Program-made: the position numbers and the translations under genes
In this document: piece by piece, positions 23,101-32,100 of the stretch
Layout: each line of letters begins with the position of its first letter
Numbering within the stretch: position 1 is the first letter of the stretch
Notes under the pieces: model-generated
Seen by the model: only the letters and a program-made list of their open reading frames with translations
The model's database searches: none
What the model was told of the DNA's origin: nothing
Assembly: GCA_029237695.1 (NCBI GenBank)
Contig: CM055266.1
Coordinates: 117,073,370 to 117,137,369 of the forward strand
Direction of reading: 5' to 3'
Source: Conchocele bisecta
Taxonomy: Eukaryota > Mollusca > Bivalvia > Lucinida > Thyasiridae
Length of the DNA: 64,000 nucleotides

Positions 23101-26100
23101 GGTTTACTGGGATATAAATGTTGGACAGAGACTTGCTACGGGCCAATCAAATGTTAGGGAATTGTGTAAATATTTTTGTGCTGGAATTATGGTTAGTTAA
23201 CCTCGTGGCTGTGAGAAGCAAATTAATAAGAACATGTTTATCGTAAGAAGTTTAGTGAAACAAATGCCACAAGCCCGTGTTATTGAGATAACATATTGTG
23301 TCACGCAAATTTCTATGGGGACAGCCAGACAGACATAATTTAGTAAATACGACAGCTATTCCATCAGTAGGGTCCGAGGATTTTATACATTTTGACTATA
23401 TTCGGAATAACCTTTTACCAAACTAACGGAATGTGATAAAATTGGGCCACAGTCATAGGCGTAGGAGCAGGGGTGGGGGGGGGGCGGGGGAAGGGGGGGG
23501 GGGGTGGGACAGGGGGGCAGGGGGGGGGGCAGGGGGCCAGGGAGGGGGGAGGGGGGCCAGGGGCCATATGGGGGGGGGGGGCCAATATTGACAGTGGGGG
23601 GGGGCAGAGTATGTTTTGCCCCTCCAATAATTGCGAGGACGACCAAGAAAATAGTGCACCGTGCCAATTTATACTATGGCGTTTTTGTCTGTCTTGCTTT
23701 AGGTGTAAAACTCTACATATAGTATTCTCTATAGTTTTCACAGTGCGTACTCAGTTTATCAGTTAAATTCTGGAAAATACGAATTAAGATGTTTCGTGCG
23801 TATGAATACAGCAACTATTATCGTTAGTTCTAACAGTTAGGTAGCAGTGAATAGTTAGCCGCCAGTTTCGTACATATTTTTTTTCTGGGAGTTTCAAACA
23901 GTAATTTATTCTAGAGAAAACGTATGGATGGGAATGGATTTCCACCATCACAGTACATTTGCCTCTGGACGAGGCTAGTTCCGCAAGTGATCAGTTTTTG
24001 TGGAGATAACATATTTCAGTATTTTCAATACTTTGATTCCACTTACGGCCACAAATGCTCATCTCCGAGGGAACGGTGACATCAATTGCACCCTAGGACA
24101 CTCTCTATCATACATTTACCAGACTTACAGCCGGTTCGAGTGATACTGGAATTATCGAAATCCGGTCAAGGAAACTTCCATTAATCTCGTTTAAGTGTCA
24201 ATACGTGCAGTATTGCAATGCGTTCGAATTTCAGTTCGAATCTGATAGATGATAACAACACTATACAGTCTTCATTCTAATATTGTAACTTCTATTGCTT
24301 TTGATGTTTTGCCAATTAATCGGACTTGTTCAACCTATTGAGACTCTCGGGATATAAAGCATCAAGACACTATCAACAAACAAAAGGAACAGGGGACCAT
24401 TTCACTAAACTTCGTACGACTAAAATGTTCGTAAGTCCAAAATTATGATAGTCTGTAAATTTCACATTAACAATGATTTCTTGTAAACATTTGATGGATT
24501 TACATTTATTGAGCATAGGCTGCATATGCATATGGAATTTCCAGACGATCCTAAATTTACACTTACGAACATTTTAGTCGTAAGAAGTTTAGTGAAACGG
24601 GCCCCAGGAACTTAAAAGTTCTCTATAAGCCATCTAGTTCTATGTCATGTTGTTTTCGTTTTGAACAAAACGCTGAGGTAAATATAAATTAGTCCTGAGG
24701 GTTGTAAGTACATGTAATGGGCTGTAATAAAAATACATTATAGGGTTAACTGTATTGTAATTTTGAAATTTGCGGCGTATATCAGAAAATGATAGGTCAG
24801 AAAATCTGTTTAATGGCTCCGCTAGCAATGCGCTTAACCTACATGTATTTCTAATGCACTCCTTTACTACTGGCGTAGGAATACATATTGAACTAATTTG
24901 CGACCGTTGATCAACAATGATATACCTGTAACTTACAACCCTTCGTACTTATTAATATCTGAATGTTTTGAACACACGAGAGTCGTTATGAAACTACACA
25001 CTGTAATTGCAAAGTAAACACACCCTTGTAACATATTGCTGTGAAACAACAAAACAACAACAACAACAACAACAACAAAATGACATAACGTATTCCGACA
25101 TGAAACCAACTACCCACTCTTTATCAGGAAAATATCATAAAACATATCTATATATATATTCCTTGCTCAAGTACAAAATGTTGTCTTTTTGCCAATTTAC
25201 TATGATCAATGCAGGCTTTATCGGACTTCAAACTAGGCACTGATATATGTCAATTCGATGCCCTGTCATCGATTCGGGACCATATCACACTGAGACATCT
25301 GACGCGGAAATATACCCAAACCATCCTTGTCAATCGCCTAATAAATTTGAACATATATGTGGCTGTGACTGGAGAAGTGGGGCTTGTGTGATGTCTGATC
25401 AGCGTAGTTCCTGATCAAATAGCGCACTCCTGTAGCCTTATCACGATCTATGTCACCTGTTAGACGCATGGTGGGTGTTTCATTGATGGAATGGTGAACA
25501 ATGCAGATCCCGATCAGACTGTGCGGATGCACATGCGGATCTGGGGCCCGTTTCACTAAACTTCGTACGACTAAAATGTTCGTAAGTCCAAAATTATGAT
25601 AGTCTGTGCATATGCAGCCTATGCTCAATACATGTAAATCCATCAATTGAAATTTCCAGATGATTCTAAATTTGCGCTTACGAACATTTTAGTCGTACGA
25701 AGTTTAGTGAAACGGGTCCCTGGATCTACATTGGTCGCTAAACCCATAAGTCCCATTTATCCGACCACAGCCAGAGGAGAAATGGGGCTTATACCGTTTG
25801 TGACCGTCATGGATGAGATATGAACACACATGTGCCTGTGACCAGAGAACTGGGTCTTATGAGGTGTGTGACCAGTGTAGACCCAGATCAGACTGCGCAT
25901 CCGCAGTCTGATCAGGGTCTACACAGTTCGCCATTCAGTTATTGAAACACCCATCGTGATATTCGCAAACAGTACAGATCATTAGCAGGCTGCCAGAGTG
26001 TACTAGCAGATCAGGAAGGAGACTACCCCCAAATGCAATGAGCCCCATTATCCAGTCACAGCCACCTATCGCTCGCAGCGCCAGTATTCGTCAGTAATTG

Positions 26101-29100
26101 AGTTGAAAGTGGCCGACAATAATTATTGCAAACTGGGACCAACGAACATACGCATATTACATAGACTAAATCGTCATAAAAAGAGAAAATGTGAAAATTC
26201 CGCATTTGCCCTGTACTTGAATTGATAACATTCTAATCTGCACATTAGTATTATACTTGGAACATGTTATGTTCAAGTTACCTCAAAATAAATTCTAAAA
26301 TAGTGAATATATTCACAAACACCGAGTCGAGTAAAATAAAATCCCATTTTGTCAACAACGTAAAAGATATCGGTGACATAACGAGTGATTTGCCCATTTT
26401 CACTGAAAATAAACATAGGAAACGAACAAGGAAGAAAGCTATCAGCTCGATGTAATGGTATTATAAACATGTAAAAATGCCAATACCCAGTTAATTAGCA
26501 TGTCACGCTGACACGCTGTCAAATAAGGTTATATTGACATGCTATTACCGAGCACAAGGCAAACAGAAGCACGTTGCGGTGCTGGAAACTTCATTGATAT
26601 AATGTAGTTGTGACTCGAGAAATAGGGATTATGGCGTTTGTGACCAGTGTAGCTCCTGATCAAATAGTACGTTCCTGTAGCGTGATAACGAGCTGCATAT
26701 GACGGGTATTTCATTGATTGATAATGATCCTGGTCAGCGGATGCATGGGCTGATCTTGATATACACTGATCGCCAAATCCCATAAGCCCCGTTTCTCCAG
26801 TCACAGAGACACATGAAGTGGTCAGTGAAATAAGGAGGCTAGCCCCCTTAATCCACTGACCTCTTAATGAACTTCGCTCTCCTTTTCCTCTAACCCAAAC
26901 ATGTATTAAAGGTGCATGCCCACTCGGAAGGCACAAACTGTTCTTTATAGGAATTAAATAAGTGTATAATTGTGTCACTATTCCACCAGATCGAATAATT
27001 ACAAGTGCCCGCTATAGAGATATAATCACTTATTAATATGTATTGTACTGATAGTGACTCGCGGTGGTATCAGACTATTTTCATATGCAAATGATGCATG
27101 GTATTTTTTAATTAAATGCGTCACCTGAAAAAATAATATTTTCGACAGATTATAAAGTATGATAATTGCACATCAAAAAATAATTACAGAGAATAAATAG
27201 TAATGTCCGTTAAAATTTTAAGGAAACACGGTTATCGCCTCTGATATCTGTGTGGAAAGTTACGTCTGATATAAAATGTATAATAATTCCAATCAATACG
27301 TGGGGTAATGGTGAATGAATGTTTATTTTGCCAGAAAATGTCACAGATGATGTCTCTAATATAAATAACATTGTGTGCCTACTGAGTGGGCATGTACCTT
27401 TAAAGGTAAAGTTGGTTGATGTTTTGAATAATACTCTAAAAACACAATAACGTGCCAACAATGGCAACATCACATGTCTTGCGTGAAACTTGCACATTTG
27501 ATCGAGATCCGTCACTCAAATATAATATGAAGAAAAATACATATTACACTTGAAAAACACACACATGTTAGAGAAAATATTTCGTGTAAGTATTCACATT
27601 TTATGATGTCTACATATAGGTGGAAAATGGTACATGCAAATGAAACAAAATAATGTTAATGTCAGGTTGCTCGCGAAAAATAATGCTATTAGTTAGGGTT
27701 AAAGGTACATGCCCACTCAGTAGGCACAACATGTTCTTTATAGGCATTTAATAAGTGTATAATTGTGTCACTATTCCATCAGTTCTAAAAATTACGAGTG
27801 CCCGCTATACAGATATAATAAATTAGTAATACATTTTTACTGCTAGTGACGCGCGGTGGTATCAGGCTATTTTCATATGCACATGAGGCATGATGTATTT
27901 TAATTATTTATACAATTATTTATAAAACATATTTACACAATTCCCTAACATGTGATTGGCCCGTAGCAAGTCTCTGTCCAAAATTTATATTCCAGTAAAC
28001 TCCCACGCCGAACTACATTCTACAGGTGCGCTGTCATTGCTGTCAATGTAAACAAATGGCTGCCGTTTGTCAAAATAAAATAAACACATTTTCTTGATGA
28101 ATTTATTTCAAATGCTGGAATTATAAGGAATGAATGGCCTTCTTGTGGAATTTATCGGGGATATAAACTTGGAAAAGTCGCGGGAATACTGGACGAGGCC
28201 TTCCGGCCTTCGTCCAGTATTCCCGCGACTTTTCCAAGTTTATACCCCGATAAATTCCACAAAAATGCCATTAATTCCTATAATAATGCCAATATTTCGT
28301 GGGGAAATGGTGAATGAATGTTTATTTGTCCAGGAACTGTCTATAATGTTGTCTTTGATATAAAGAACAGTTTGCGTCTACTGAGTCGGCATGTACCTTT
28401 CATGTCAGGTTGCTCGCGGAAAATAATACTATTAGTTAGGGTTAATGGTAAGCTATATGTGCGTTTTCCAAGAGATTCGAACTATACTTATACAATATTA
28501 TATATAATAACTATCATTTTGCGACAGATGTAAATATAGCATGTTTTTACAAAATGCAGCAATTATGGAAACAAACAACGCCTACCACATTAATACGTAT
28601 ACATAACTATATATGTGGCTGTGGCTGGATTAATGGGGCTTATGGGTTTTGCGACCAGTGTAGATCCAGTAGCCGATTTCATCAAAATTGCAAAGTATAC
28701 TTTTCTAGCAACGTATACTTTGAGGGAGAAATTTTCAATTTAAGGATAAATTTATTAATTTTTATTATACTGAATTTATTACATTATCACAGCCATTTTG
28801 GCTGTGATAATGTAATAAATTCAGTATAATAATTCTACATACTTTTAATCATCAAATATATGCAGTGGTTAGTTCTATATGATATATTGCATTTCGGAGA
28901 AAAAAAAAAGATTACTCCCTCAACTCAGGATCTGAACTGTTCGCCTATCCATTAATGAAACACCCGCCATGCTTCTAACTAGCAAGCACTATAGAGCGTT
29001 ATCAGGCTACTGGAGAGTGCTATTTGATCAGGAGTTTCACTCGTCACAAATCCCATAAGCCCCGTGTATTCAGTCACAGCCACTTACTGTCTGTTCCACG

Positions 29101-32100
29101 TCTTGCTGCCGACGAACTTTTGGCTGTTACATCTAAAAAATAATTAAAAGTAAGTACTTTTTTATCAATAAGAAAAGTCACCCTCCCAAAAAATAATTAT
29201 TTAATGAAATTCCATCAAATAATGTCATATGTTATATGGTACTTGTATTGTTAATATATATACCGTTTGCGTATGTATGTATGTATGTAGAGACGGCTTT
29301 TGTAACCAGAAACCGTTGACATACGTGCTGGTTTTTGTAACCCATGATATTAATTCTTCGATATATGAACCATGCTTGGTGTAGGTGGCTTCAAACTTTA
29401 AATAATTTTTTCTTTTGTGCCTGACCCGACGTTCCGAGTTCGATACTCAAGCTGTTGTGCGATACCCGAGGGCAGATTTAACTTGGTTGTTTTTCCAATC
29501 CTTCTACACTAATGCCGAGTGATAGAGAAGGTAATATACGTCTCACGGCACATGGTTTACAAATACCCGAGATGTATGTTATAAAATGGAAAAAGTTGAA
29601 AAATAACAGTTACATTATGTCACATATTATGTTTGGGTCTGACCCACAGTTCCGAGGTCGATACTGAATAATAACAGAGTTAAATTATGTCGCTCGGCCA
29701 CGGCCGTTTTGGCCGTGGCCGAGCGACATAATTTAACTCTGTTATTATTCAGTATCGATCTCAGAACTGCGGGTCAGACCCAAACGTAATATGTTTCAAA
29801 TATGCAGCCGCATGTACCAAGCATATCTCATATATCGTAATATTAATATTTGAGTTCACAAAAAAGCGGGGGTTACAAAAACCGATGCGTTCGTCAACGC
29901 TTTTTGTAACCCCCGGTTTTTCTAGTAACTTGGTTACAAAAAAACGGGGGTGGCGGGGGTGGGGGCGGGGCGAGGTACACAAACCGGCACTACACACGTA
30001 CATTGCAATCTCTAGATTACATCGTCATCATGACATTAGTCACAACGTAACACATAATATTTCTGTATATGTTTGTAAATACTCATATGCCAATTGGCCT
30101 GCGTTAATCTAATTCATTTATTTCAAAATACTTGAAATAATGTTCTTGCAATCAAGCAGCTTGATTGGCTGAGCCTGAGCTGTGCCACAGCTCAGGCTCA
30201 GACAATCAAACTGCTTGATTGCGAGTTGGCATTGCCACTATAGTTCTGGGGGCCGTTTCACTAAACTTCTTACGACTAAAATGTTCGTAAGTGCAAATTT
30301 AGAATCGTCTGGCAATTGATGGATTTACATTTATTGAGCATAGGCTGCATATGCAGCCTATGCTCAATAAATGTAAATCCAATAATTGTTTACAAGAACA
30401 CATTGTTAATGTGAAATTTACAGACTATCAGAATTTTGCACTTATGAACATTTTAGTCGTACGAAGTTTAGTGAAACGGGCCCCAGAAACGTTGACCATC
30501 TGAGAGAGATTAATGCAGGCGGACGTGTAACACAGTCAGCAATACTTACAATGGCCTCGAGCCAATCTACCTTCTCGTCACCCTCGTCGTGAAACAGGTA
30601 GCAGGACCCCCCATACGGCACCCAGCTGTCGGCACAACACGTCTCGTCCGCTACAAGTCACATATAATGTGTAAAGGCACTGTTGCTCAAATGGTATCTC
30701 GGGTATTCGCTATATTCTACCGAACACACGTCTTGTCCCCTTTACTCTATTGTTGATTGTGGACAATGTATTTGAGATAGGTGCGTGATTTATTTTTGCA
30801 TGCAAACCTGAAGTACTGTTGAACAATTTTATCTGGAAAATCAAACGTCGCAACATCTAACATGTCAGATTAACACGTTAAAACGTCACAGGGGCCAACA
30901 TTGAAATCCGCATAATCTGTAGCGTTCTGTCATTATCATTAACGTTAGTTTTCAGATATGCATACAACACGTGCTTCGTTTCTGACGTGTAGAATTGTAG
31001 TCAAATACGCCAGAACAGTAAACTGAGAATATGATGTCAACGTCATTTCGGTCATTCTTTTGCTACTCTGTATGTTGGTAACGTCAGAATCATCCGAATA
31101 TTGTTCGCAACAATACGAGTAACCTTGGTAACTGATTGGAGAAATGGGATTTGCTTACGGAATGTGCGACCAGTGTCTATCCTGGTGAAATAGCACACTC
31201 CTATTAGAAGCCTGGGGCCCGTTTCACTAAACTTCGTACGACTAAAATGTTCGTAAGTGCAAACTTATGATATTATGTAAATTTCACATCAGCAATGTTT
31301 TCTTGTAAACAATCATTGGATTCACATTTATTGAGCATAGGTTGCATATGCCCTAAATACGTTATGTCAAATGAATAAAATAGATATGTTCCAAATGTAA
31401 TCCGTTATGGCGCTACAAAGCAATTATGTTTTGACATTGACGTCATCATGGGGGAGGACTTTGCCACTATATGTTCTTGTAAGGTATATACAGTGGGGTC
31501 AGCGTGTCAGTGCACACACGAACGAACACGACAGGTTGGAACCAACCTGTCGTGTTCGTTCGTGTGTGCACTTACACGCTGATCCCACTGTATCCCAGCA
31601 TATCATTTGCGCATGATAGCAATTTATAGGTGTTCGTTTAAAGTGTGTATGCCCCTATAAGTGGACCCCCCTAGCAGCAACATTGTAAATAATATCTACA
31701 GATGCATACCTCTCAATACAATATTGTGGCAATTTGCTCCCCCACCCTCGCCCGAGTGCAAGGTGTATGATCACGTGGTACTAACAACAACAACAAGTAC
31801 TGAAATTTCCAGAATCCATCTGATTCAAAGTACGTATTCTTTTATAGTGTCCTTATTACGTAACGGATGTTGATGAAATATGGCGCATCAAACGCGTCTT
31901 GTATTTTCGGAGACACGGAAATCGATTCTTCGCAAAAACGACATAAGTCTGTGCCGAACTCCCTGGACCACCAAATGCAGCTCATGAAAACGCGTTTGCT
32001 GCGCCATATTTCATCAAAATCCGATGCATATTAAGGAAAATATAAAATAATACTTACTTTGAAGTGGGCGACGTTGTTGTTGTTGTTGTAACCACGTGAT

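Noticed and set aside
23383..23741. Pro-rich and Gly-rich open frames
   Set aside because: Artefacts of the poly-G tract.
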